DNA of 7,551 nt, from the NCBI GenBank assembly GCA_015661935.1, contig DQVD01000315.1, positions 1 through 7,551 on the forward strand, read 5' to 3'. The position numbers and the translations under genes were made by a program. Shown here one piece after another: positions 1-5,290 of the stretch; position 1 is the first letter of the stretch, and each line of letters opens with the position of its first letter. The notes beneath the pieces were generated by a model, which did not search any database, was not told where the DNA came from, and saw nothing but the letters and a program-made list of their open reading frames with translations. The DNA comes from Desulfocapsa sulfexigens. GTDB taxonomy: Bacteria; Desulfobacterota; Desulfobulbia; Desulfobulbales; Desulfocapsaceae.

Positions 1-75
1 AATGCTGATTTGACCATTGGATTCATAAAAGACCTCATTTTGGGAAAACGCGGTAGAGTAGATTTGAAAAAATAG
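1..75 (+). CDS. Possible 3' end of a + strand gene (partial, unidentified)
   Basis: Frame 1 is open from the window edge for 24 codons and ends at TAG (73-75). The tail reads ...GFIKDLILGKRGRVDLKK, a protein-like mix of hydrophobic and charged residues with a basic end. I do not recognise a family. There is no terminator hairpin after the stop. An open run of 24 codons is easily reached by chance, and the opposite strand is also open here in a longer frame, so only one of the two can be real. Sequence to the left of the window would settle it. Confidence 0.22.
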   Translation, partial: NADLTIGFIKDLILGKRGRVDLKK

Positions 76-105
76 TTCGTATCTCCATTTAGTGCCTAGC
101 TCCAT
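1..105 (-). CDS. Possible 5' end of a divergent gene (partial, unidentified)
   Basis: On the minus strand an ATG at 105-103 opens a frame that runs 35 codons without a stop off the left edge. The predicted start is MELGTKWRYELFF, rich in aromatic residues. An alternative in-frame TTG at 126-124 adds seven hydrophobic residues and has an AGGG ribosome-binding-like motif four bases upstream (134-131), whereas the ATG has none. An in-frame TAA upstream of the TTG limits the frame. A good promoter-like sequence lies behind it (144-173). I recognise no family, and the competing + strand frame at 1-75 occupies the same bases. If real, this gene is divergent from the importer operon. Confidence 0.25.
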   Translation of the reverse strand, partial: MELGTKWRYELFFQIYSTAFSQNEVFYESNGQISI

Positions 106-126
106 AAAAGCAGCAATAAAAAACAA

Positions 127-397
127 GCTACCCTGGATTTAATATTATATCAAAATGTTACAAATACCCACAAGGGTCTTATCCGATAAATAAATTTATA
201 GCAACATTTCTGTTGCAGCTCGAAGCAAAGTTGGGTTGCGGGTATCCCACATCAGTTACATTCTAGTCGCATAAGAAGAGACGTCAAGAAATTTTCACCT
301 GATTTACAACCTGCACAAATATCTCTTGCCTCGACTTGGTGTTCATGGTAACGGTTTTTATTTGTGACTATCCGGAGGAGTATCATATCCTCAATTC
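127..397. other. Non-coding stretch upstream of the importer operon
   Basis: No convincing open frame is seen on either strand. The region contains a leftward promoter-like element (144-173) and a small perfect hairpin, GCAACA (201-206) and TGTTGC (211-216), around a TTTC loop. A GAGGA...TCCTC dyad lies near 375-392. The hairpin has no T-run, so it does not look like an intrinsic terminator. I recognised no riboswitch, tRNA or small-RNA family. Rightward promoter candidates, such as TTGGTG (336-341) with TATTTG (359-364), are poor matches. Confidence 0.4.
144..173 (-). promoter_or_regulatory. Candidate sigma-70 promoter reading leftwards
   Basis: Read on the minus strand, TTGTGG (173-168) is followed after 18 bases by a perfect TATAAT (149-144). 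Transcription would start near 137, just upstream of the AGGG/TTG and ATG start candidates of the leftward frame. The surroundings are AT-rich, so a chance -10 match is possible; the promoter call depends partly on that frame being a gene. Confidence 0.3.
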
Positions 398-492
398 CGT
401 CATTCCTGTGGAGGCAGGAGGTAAATGATGGTAGGAGACGCCGATTCGGAACATTTTAAAATAATCTGATTCCCACCTCCGCGGGAATGACG
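398..492. repeat. REP-like imperfect inverted repeat (two palindromic units)
   Basis: The left unit (398-421) begins CGTCATTCCTGTGGAGG. The right unit (468-492), read on the other strand, begins CGTCATTCCCGCGGAGG. Over about 25 bases the two agree at roughly 20 positions and are in inverted orientation, 46 bases apart. Each unit can also form its own small hairpin; in the right one TTCCC pairs with GGGAA. The CGTCATTCC...GGAAT pattern resembles dispersed intergenic palindromes (REP/BIME or short MITE-like) known from many proteobacterial chromosomes. The last bases of the right unit contain the ATG at 487, which creates a spurious upstream start for the following gene. Copies elsewhere in the genome cannot be checked here. 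Confidence 0.7.
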
Positions 493-510
493 AAAATTAA
501 TATAATACTC

Positions 511-1284
511 ATGTCTAATACCCCTATCCTTAAAATGCAGAATATCCATAAACGCTTTGGTGATCTTGAAGTTCTGCGTGGTATTTCCCTTGAGGCCTAT
601 TCCGGGGATGTTATTTCAATGATTGGTTCATCCGGGTCTGGAAAATCAACTTTCTTAAGATGTATTAACCTGCTTGAAATGCCCGATCAGGGAGAAATTA
701 TTCTTGATGGCGACCCCATTCAATTTAAAACAGATAAAAATGATACGCGCAGTGCCGCCAATACAGGACAGGTACAGAACCTTCGATCCCGGATTACCAT
801 GGTGTTCCAGCAGTTTAATCTCTGGTCCCATTTGACCATTCTCGAAAACGTCACTGAAGCACCGATTCGTGTCCAGAAGCTGTCCAGGCCGGAAGCTAAT
901 GATCTGGGCATGGCTTTTTTGGAGAAAGTCGGGATCGCAGATAAGGCGGATACGTATCCCGGGTTTATGTCAGGCGGGCAACAGCAGCGTGCTGCAATTG
1001 CCAGGGCTTTGGCAATGCAGCCGGAAGCAATCTTATTTGATGAACCGACTTCGGCTCTGGATCCAGAACTTGTGGAAGAGGTTCTTGTTGTTATTCGACG
1101 TTTGGCGGAAGAAGGAACAACCATGATCGTGGTCACCCATGAGATGAGTTTTGCACGGGATGTTTCCAATAAAGCCTTATTTCTACATCAGGGAAAGATT
1201 GAAGAAGAAGGGGATCCGGCTGAATTGTTTTCTTCACCAAAATCATCAAGGTTACAACAATTTTTATCCAGCGCAATGGCGTAG
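511..1284 (+). CDS. Polar/basic amino-acid ABC transporter ATPase, HisP-like
   Basis: This is the cytoplasmic ATPase that drives import of a polar or basic amino acid with the binding protein and permeases downstream. Counting from the ATG at 511 the protein has 257 residues, the length of E. coli HisP. Walker A is GSSGSGKST at 39-47, with the lysine at 45. The Q-loop is FQQFNLWSHLT near 99-109, the signature MSGGQQQR at 153-160 (M replaces the usual L), Walker B/D-loop ILFDEPTSALD at 174-184, and the switch histidine is in VTHEM at 210. The segment before the Q-loop is long and charged as in HisP/OccP/AotP, and the C-terminus (LHQGKIEEEGDP) is almost HisP itself. An upstream in-frame ATG at 487 would add eight residues encoded partly by the repeat; 511 gives the family N-terminus. 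Neither start has a clear ribosome-binding site. Substrate choice between histidine, arginine, lysine and ornithine cannot be read from the ATPase. Confidence 0.93.
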   Translation: MSNTPILKMQNIHKRFGDLEVLRGISLEAYSGDVISMIGSSGSGKSTFLRCINLLEMPDQGEIILDGDPIQFKTDKNDTRSAANTGQVQNLRSRITMVFQQFNLWSHLTILENVTEAPIRVQKLSRPEANDLGMAFLEKVGIADKADTYPGFMSGGQQQRAAIARALAMQPEAILFDEPTSALDPELVEEVLVVIRRLAEEGTTMIVVTHEMSFARDVSNKALFLHQGKIEEEGDPAELFSSPKSSRLQQFLSSAMA

Positions 1285-1329
1285 CCTCATCGCTTGTCGC
1301 AGGTATTTTATTTTATTATTTGAGGCCCT

Positions 1330-1336
1330 GGGAGAG
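1330..1336 (+). promoter_or_regulatory. Ribosome-binding site deciding the binding-protein start
   Basis: GGGAGAG lies four bases before ATG 1341 and is a good Shine-Dalgarno match. It rejects an in-frame TTG at 1320, which would place extra residues (RPWERV) ahead of the signal peptide. Confidence 0.75.
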
Positions 1337-1340
1337 AGTT

Positions 1341-2093
1341 ATGAAAAGATTAGTATTATCTGCAGTTCTGGCTGTATCGATGCTGGCAGCGCCTGTAATG
1401 GCATCGGACACTATTAGACTTGGCACCGAAGGAGCTTATGCGCCGTACAATTATTTTGACGACAGTGGCAAGATAGCGGGCTACGAGATTGATCTTGGAA
1501 ATGCCATCTGTAAAAAGGCAGGTTTAACATGTGAATGGGTTGTAAATGAGTGGGATTCAATTATTCCAAATCTGATCGCAGGAAACTACGATGGGATTAT
1601 GGCAGGTATGTCCATTACAGATGAACGCAAAAAAACAATTAATTTTAGCGATGAATATTATCCTGTAGCACCCTCTCTTTATGCAGCGGCAGCCGGTCAT
1701 AAGGTTGATTTATCCGCATTAAAAGGAAAGAAAATTGGTGTCCAGGGTGCAACGGTTCAGGCAGCCTTTGCTGAACAGCACTACGCAGCAGATAATACAA
1801 TCTTATCTTTTGAAACCTTTGATCAATCGGTTGCTGACTTAATGGCTGGTAATATTGATGTCCTGCTTGCCGATGGTGATCCGCTGACATCCGTTGTTGA
1901 AGGGTCAAAGGGAGCCCTGGTATTTGTAGGGGATGGTGTAGCCATTGGTGGTGGAGTTGCTATCGGACTGCGTAAGAAAGATGTTGAGCTGGCTAAAAAA
2001 CTGAACAGTGCGCTTGCTGCACTCAAAAGTGATGGTACAGTCGATAAATTGATCAAAAAGTATTTTGAAAAAGGTCCTTTTTATTCAAAATAA
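1341..2093 (+). CDS. Periplasmic amino-acid-binding protein, HisJ/LAO-like
   Basis: This is the soluble periplasmic receptor that captures the amino acid and delivers it to the permease pair. The 250-residue precursor has a classical signal peptide: a basic start (MKR), a hydrophobic core, and cleavage expected after VMA at residue 21. The mature protein is a family 3 solute-binding protein beginning TIRLGTEGAYAPYNYF. Features of the HisJ/LAO group are visible: a cysteine pair (57 and 64) matching the HisJ disulfide, the SITDER motif at 91-96 whose arginine contacts the ligand carboxylate in relatives, and an aspartate at 178 (LLADGD) matching the residue that binds the ligand amino group. 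The C-terminus has the usual DGTVDKLIKKYF. The gene follows the ATPase by 56 bases and is followed immediately by a terminator. A cationic or polar amino acid is the likely ligand; the exact one is inference. Confidence 0.93.
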   Translation: MKRLVLSAVLAVSMLAAPVMASDTIRLGTEGAYAPYNYFDDSGKIAGYEIDLGNAICKKAGLTCEWVVNEWDSIIPNLIAGNYDGIMAGMSITDERKKTINFSDEYYPVAPSLYAAAAGHKVDLSALKGKKIGVQGATVQAAFAEQHYAADNTILSFETFDQSVADLMAGNIDVLLADGDPLTSVVEGSKGALVFVGDGVAIGGGVAIGLRKKDVELAKKLNSALAALKSDGTVDKLIKKYFEKGPFYSK

Positions 2094-2100
2094 TAGTTTT

Positions 2101-2134
2101 AAAAAGCCCGTCTTTTGTGCGGGCTTTTTATTTC
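2101..2134 (+). terminator. Rho-independent terminator after the binding-protein gene
   Basis: AAAAAGCCCG (2101-2110) and CGGGCTTTTT (2120-2129) form a perfect 10-bp stem with a nine-base loop, ending in a T-rich tail. The A-tract on the left makes it potentially bidirectional. It begins seven bases after the stop codon. Because the permease genes start only about 45 bases further on and show no clear promoter of their own, partial readthrough is likely. This would leave binding-protein mRNA in excess over permease mRNA. Confidence 0.88.
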
Positions 2135-2174
2135 TATTTCCTACGCTCCCCTAACATGTCAGTTTCTATTCAAT

Positions 2175-3020
2175 ATGCTTGAATCGGTCATTACCCAAAT
2201 CACCCAATGGCTCGGTGAAGATGCAGGAGCATCGCTTGCCTATATCACCAACGGGAAGCATATGGCCTGGTATGCAAGTGTTCGTTATACACTGATTGCA
2301 GCCGTAGGCGGAGCTGTGTGTGCCGTATTGTTTGGTTTGACAGGGGCTGCCTTAAAACAATCATCTTTTTTGCCTTTTAAATGGATTGGTGATTTTTACA
2401 CCACCATTGTGCGCGGTGTGCCCGATGTGCTTTTCATTTTATTTTTCCCTCTTGCATTCGAGAAAACCGTAGAATTTGTCCTGGCACGCTTTACGTGTAG
2501 TTCAGAGAGTCTTGCGGTGGCAACAGGATGGCCTCCGTGTGATGCTGCACAGTGGTATTTACGCACCGGTGATTATCTCACCATGGCATGTGTTTCTTTA
2601 GGGATAGTGTATGGGGCCTTTGCAGCCAATGTTATTCATGGTGCCATGCAGGCCGTCCCCAAGGGGCAGCTTGAGGCGGCTTCGGCGTATGGTTTTACGC
2701 CCAAACAGGTCTTTTGGCGTTTTAGAGTGCGCCAGATGTGGATATATGCCCTGCCGGGATTATCAAATGTATGGATGCTGCTTCTCAAGGCAACGTCACT
2801 CTTATCACTGTTACAGATTGCAGATATTGTACAATGGGCAGGCAGACTTGGGTCTGCGAATTATTTTCCAGGAGTGGGATTGGTTCACCCGGACTGGCGT
2901 TGGAAATATTATTTTGTTCTGTTTCTGTTTTTTATCTTGATGACTATGCTGTCGGAGAGGTTTTTTGAAATGCTTCAACGTCGTGCCAGTCGTGGCATGG
3001 CCCTGGTGGAGTCCAACTGA
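2175..3020 (+). CDS. Amino-acid ABC transporter permease, HisQ-like
   Basis: This is one of two inner-membrane subunits forming the translocation channel. From ATG 2175 it has 281 residues. HisQ landmarks are clear: RGVPDVLFILFF (80-91), GIVYGAFAANV (143-153), the ATPase-coupling EAA loop VPKGQLEAASAYG (161-173), and ALPGLSNVWMLLLKATSLLSLL (192-213, discontinuous with HisQ only in conservative changes). It is about 50 residues longer than E. coli HisQ. The extra length is an N-terminal stretch of about 20 residues, a longer loop with two cysteines around 95-135, and a longer loop around 221-243. In-frame TTG 2115 lies inside the terminator loop and is not a credible start. ATG 2175 has no obvious ribosome-binding site. 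The stop overlaps the next start by one base (TGATG), indicating translational coupling. Confidence 0.9.
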   Translation: MLESVITQITQWLGEDAGASLAYITNGKHMAWYASVRYTLIAAVGGAVCAVLFGLTGAALKQSSFLPFKWIGDFYTTIVRGVPDVLFILFFPLAFEKTVEFVLARFTCSSESLAVATGWPPCDAAQWYLRTGDYLTMACVSLGIVYGAFAANVIHGAMQAVPKGQLEAASAYGFTPKQVFWRFRVRQMWIYALPGLSNVWMLLLKATSLLSLLQIADIVQWAGRLGSANYFPGVGLVHPDWRWKYYFVLFLFFILMTMLSERFFEMLQRRASRGMALVESN

Positions 3021-3775
3021 TGTTTGAAACTCTCCAGCAAACAGCTTTTGTGCAGGACATCATTATCCTTGCTAAACCAGCTCTGTTTAATCTTTACTTT
3101 GCTCTGGCTTCCATCCCCATGGGGTTCCCTTTTGCTGTTTTGCTGGCAATCGGTAAAGCCAGCCCGAACAGATTGTTTTCTTTGGTGTCACGAGGATATA
3201 TCTACGCCTTTCGTGGTTCGCCGCTGTTTATCCAGTTTTTCATGTGTTACTCTATTATGTTGGCCTTAAACCAATCAGTGTGGAAGCCATTAGGGATTAA
3301 TCATATTATGTTACACCCCTTATTTTTAGGACCATTTGTATTGGTCTTAAACACCAGTGCCTACGCCGCTGAAATATTTTACGGGGCGTTAAAAACAGTA
3401 CCTAAGGGTGAGGTTGAAGCAGCCCAAGCCTATGGTATGAGCCGCTGGAATGTTTTTCGTATTGTTACCTGGCCGAATATGCTTCGTCTGGCATGGCCTG
3501 CTTATACCAATGAAATGGTGTTTCTATTTCACGCTACAACTCTTGTTTATTTCACCTTACCCGTTATTAATGAGCAAAAAGATTTGATGAATAAAGCAAG
3601 TGAGCTCTTTGAGCGGGATTATAATGTGTTCCTGCATTTCAGCGTGGCTGCCCTTTATTTTCTACTCATTTCAATTTTCATTTTCTGGCTGGCCGGCCTG
3701 ATGCAAAAGCATCTGAACAGGCATATAACCGGTGAAAAAGTTCGCCTGTTCTTCAAGCCAAGATATCTTCGTTAG
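3020..3775 (+). CDS. Amino-acid ABC transporter permease, HisM-like
   Basis: This is the second inner-membrane channel subunit, pairing with the HisQ-like protein. It has 251 residues with several hydrophobic segments. Recognisable HisM features are FRGSPLFIQFF (64-74), LNTSAYAAEIFYGALKTVP (110-128), the EAA loop KGEVEAAQAYG (129-139), and AYTNEMVFLFHATTL (161-175), which closely parallels the AYSNEVILMLHSTAL of HisM. The C-terminus is basic, as expected on the cytoplasmic side. GGAG lies eight bases upstream of the ATG, which overlaps the previous stop codon. No T-tailed terminator follows directly, so the importer transcript could continue towards the efflux genes. Length and motifs are normal for the family. 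Confidence 0.92.
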   Translation: MFETLQQTAFVQDIIILAKPALFNLYFALASIPMGFPFAVLLAIGKASPNRLFSLVSRGYIYAFRGSPLFIQFFMCYSIMLALNQSVWKPLGINHIMLHPLFLGPFVLVLNTSAYAAEIFYGALKTVPKGEVEAAQAYGMSRWNVFRIVTWPNMLRLAWPAYTNEMVFLFHATTLVYFTLPVINEQKDLMNKASELFERDYNVFLHFSVAALYFLLISIFIFWLAGLMQKHLNRHITGEKVRLFFKPRYLR

Positions 3776-3818
3776 ATCCGTTATTATTTTATATCGAATT
3801 TTCAGTGTGATATACCGC

Positions 3819-3849
3819 TACAAGAGAAAGATTCTCTTTCACTCTTGTA
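3819..3849. promoter_or_regulatory. Inverted repeat upstream of the efflux operon (candidate operator)
   Basis: TACAAGAG-AAAGA (3819-3831) pairs with TCTTT-CA-CTCTTGTA (3835-3849): 13 base pairs, a three-base loop and a two-base bulge. It ends six bases before a perfect -10 box and covers the place where a -35 box should be. There is no T-run after it, which argues against an intrinsic terminator. A weaker dyad, TATATC (3790-3795) and GATATA (3809-3814), lies just upstream. Repressor or activator binding is inferred; alternatively it is an RNA hairpin ending the importer transcript. Confidence 0.45.
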
Positions 3850-3861
3850 AAGAATTATAAT
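3832..3861 (+). promoter_or_regulatory. Candidate promoter of the RND efflux operon
   Basis: TATAAT at 3856-3861 is a perfect sigma-70 -10 box. At 17-18 bases upstream there is only TTCTCT/TCTCTT, a poor -35 match, lying within the inverted repeat at 3819-3849. Weak -35 plus dyad is the layout expected of a promoter needing activation or controlled by a local repressor. Transcription would start near 3868, giving a leader of about 67 bases. Confidence 0.45.
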
Positions 3862-3934
3862 ACGGAGTAAAATAAACAAATTCCTTAAATAGCTTGTGTC
3901 TGATGTACCAAGATGAATTTAATAGAGTGATACT

Positions 3935-5290
3935 ATGATTAAAAAATCTGGTGGTGCTGTTCTCTGTTTCCTTTTCATTGTGAGTCCAATTGTTTCAATT
4001 GCTTCAGGGGATATTCCAGACGTTCCTGATATCTGGACTGCAAGAAACAGTGTGGATTTTTCACTCGTTCACAGTCCGGATAGTCGAGTTGCACTGCAAC
4101 GCATGGAAATGGCCAATGCCAGGGTTGATCAAGCCAGAGTCGGATACTATCCGCAGGTGGATATTTCCGTCGGTTACGGTCAAACCAACAATCCCATGTA
4201 TTCATTTGGGAATATTCTTAATCATGGTGCATTCAGTCCCTCCATGGATTTCAATGATCCCGGTCGTACCGATAATTTAAATTTTCGTGCCGGAGTAGAA
4301 TACCGTTTGTATAATGGTGGCAGGGATCAGGCGGCTATTGAAGCAGCTGAGGCCGGGTTTGCGCGCTCACAAATGGAACGTGAGGTAGTGTATTCCCGCC
4401 TGGCATTTGAGGTGGTTCGCAGTTTTCAAGCTATTGTTCAGGCAAAAGAAATGCTTGAGGCCAGAAAGGCATCGCTGAATGCAATTCGTGCTTCTCTCAA
4501 GGTCGCCCTGGCTCGCTACAATGCGGGTGACCTGCTGAAGGCCGATCTTCTGAACCTGGAAGTTCAGGAATCCAGTGCCAGTGAAAATCGTATTCTGGCA
4601 GAACATCACCTTGAACTGTCTCAAAAAATATTTCTCAATCTGCTGGGCCTGAAAGAAGGTAGTGTTAACATTGATTCCTCACTGGATTACCAACAGCAGA
4701 TTCCACAGGAACGAACCTATTTCCGGCGTCCGGAACTCAAAAGTCTTACCCATGCAGAAGAAGCGGCAAGGGCAAACCTGCGGGCTGCCCGGGGTGGAAA
4801 CCTGCCCACCGTTGATAGTTTTGTTTCGTATCAATACGATAAGGGTTTTGTTATGGACGGTGATGGTGATTCCTGGATGGCAGGTGTAAAAGTGAATTAT
4901 CGCCTTTTTGATGGGAATCGAACCGGTGCGGATGTGGCCAAAGCTATGGCAGAACTTGCTTCAATTCAGGCTATGCGTGAGAAAGTTGAGCTTGGTATGG
5001 ATCTTGAGGTCAAACAGGCTGATCTTAACCATCGCCAGGCGGTACAACGCCTGGAAGTAACAATGAAAATGGTGGAGCAGGCTGAAGAAAGTGCGCGACT
5101 CAGCAGGACGCGTTTTAAAGAGGGAGTTATCCTTTCCTCTGATTTGATTGACGTGGAAAGGAGGCTCACCGATGCCCGTGTCAGGCAAAGTGTGGCAAGT
5201 GCAAGTATAAAAGTGGCAAAAGCTGATTTACGAAGGGCCATGGGTTTAGCCCAATTTGAAGGAATGACCAGAGGAGGAGAGAGCAAGTGA
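3935..5290 (+). CDS. TolC-family outer-membrane efflux protein
   Basis: This is the outer-membrane exit duct of the tripartite pump encoded with the next two genes. It has 451 residues, a usual length for outer-membrane factors. A signal peptide covers residues 1-23, with cleavage expected after SIA. The fold's internal duplication is visible. First half: helix RVALQRMEMANARVDQARVGYYPQ (51-74, partly quoted here as its key run), a beta region with a glycine-rich insert (75-128), and helix LARYNAGDLLKADLLNLEVQ (192-211). Second half: YFRRPEL start (262), PTVDSFVSYQYDKG (291-304), NYRLFDGNR (321-329), and helix SRTRFKEGVILSSDLIDVER (390-409). The beta hairpin at 75-128 is longer than in the second half. 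The ATG has only a weak GAGTGA upstream. The stop overlaps the next start codon by four bases (GTGA). Confidence 0.92.
   Translation: MIKKSGGAVLCFLFIVSPIVSIASGDIPDVPDIWTARNSVDFSLVHSPDSRVALQRMEMANARVDQARVGYYPQVDISVGYGQTNNPMYSFGNILNHGAFSPSMDFNDPGRTDNLNFRAGVEYRLYNGGRDQAAIEAAEAGFARSQMEREVVYSRLAFEVVRSFQAIVQAKEMLEARKASLNAIRASLKVALARYNAGDLLKADLLNLEVQESSASENRILAEHHLELSQKIFLNLLGLKEGSVNIDSSLDYQQQIPQERTYFRRPELKSLTHAEEAARANLRAARGGNLPTVDSFVSYQYDKGFVMDGDGDSWMAGVKVNYRLFDGNRTGADVAKAMAELASIQAMREKVELGMDLEVKQADLNHRQAVQRLEVTMKMVEQAEESARLSRTRFKEGVILSSDLIDVERRLTDARVRQSVASASIKVAKADLRRAMGLAQFEGMTRGGESK
5272..5277 (+). promoter_or_regulatory. Ribosome-binding site supporting a GTG start
   Basis: A perfect AGGAGG lies nine bases before GTG 5287, inside the end of the upstream gene. 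It supports the GTG start of the adaptor gene, which also gives a complete lipoprotein signal. Confidence 0.8.

Noticed and set aside
336..364. Rightward promoter TTGGTG-17-TATTTG upstream of the importer
   Set aside because: Both boxes match the consensus poorly and similar matches occur by chance in AT-rich DNA.
487..510. ATG 487 as the start of the ATPase gene
   Set aside because: It lies within the right repeat unit, has no ribosome-binding site, and adds eight residues absent from the HisP family; ATG 511 gives the family length and N-terminus.
720..1169. Long minus-strand frame inside the ATPase gene
   Set aside because: It is a shadow of a gene with unmistakable ATPase motifs; the translated protein is low-complexity Ser/Arg-rich and has no start context.
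1320..1340. TTG 1320 as the start of the binding-protein gene
   Set aside because: It would put seven residues ahead of a complete signal peptide; ATG 1341 has a good ribosome-binding site four bases upstream.
2115..2174. TTG 2115 as the start of the HisQ-like permease
   Set aside because: It lies in the loop of the intrinsic terminator and the 20 extra residues are encoded by the terminator stem and spacer.
3760..3769. Ten-base perfect palindrome AAGATATCTT at the end of the HisM-like gene
   Set aside because: Lies within coding sequence, is short and AT-rich, and has no T-run; no reason to assign a function.
3903..3938. Eleven-codon leader peptide overlapping the efflux start (ATGA)
   Set aside because: No ribosome-binding site, no regulatory codon run, and very short; most likely chance.
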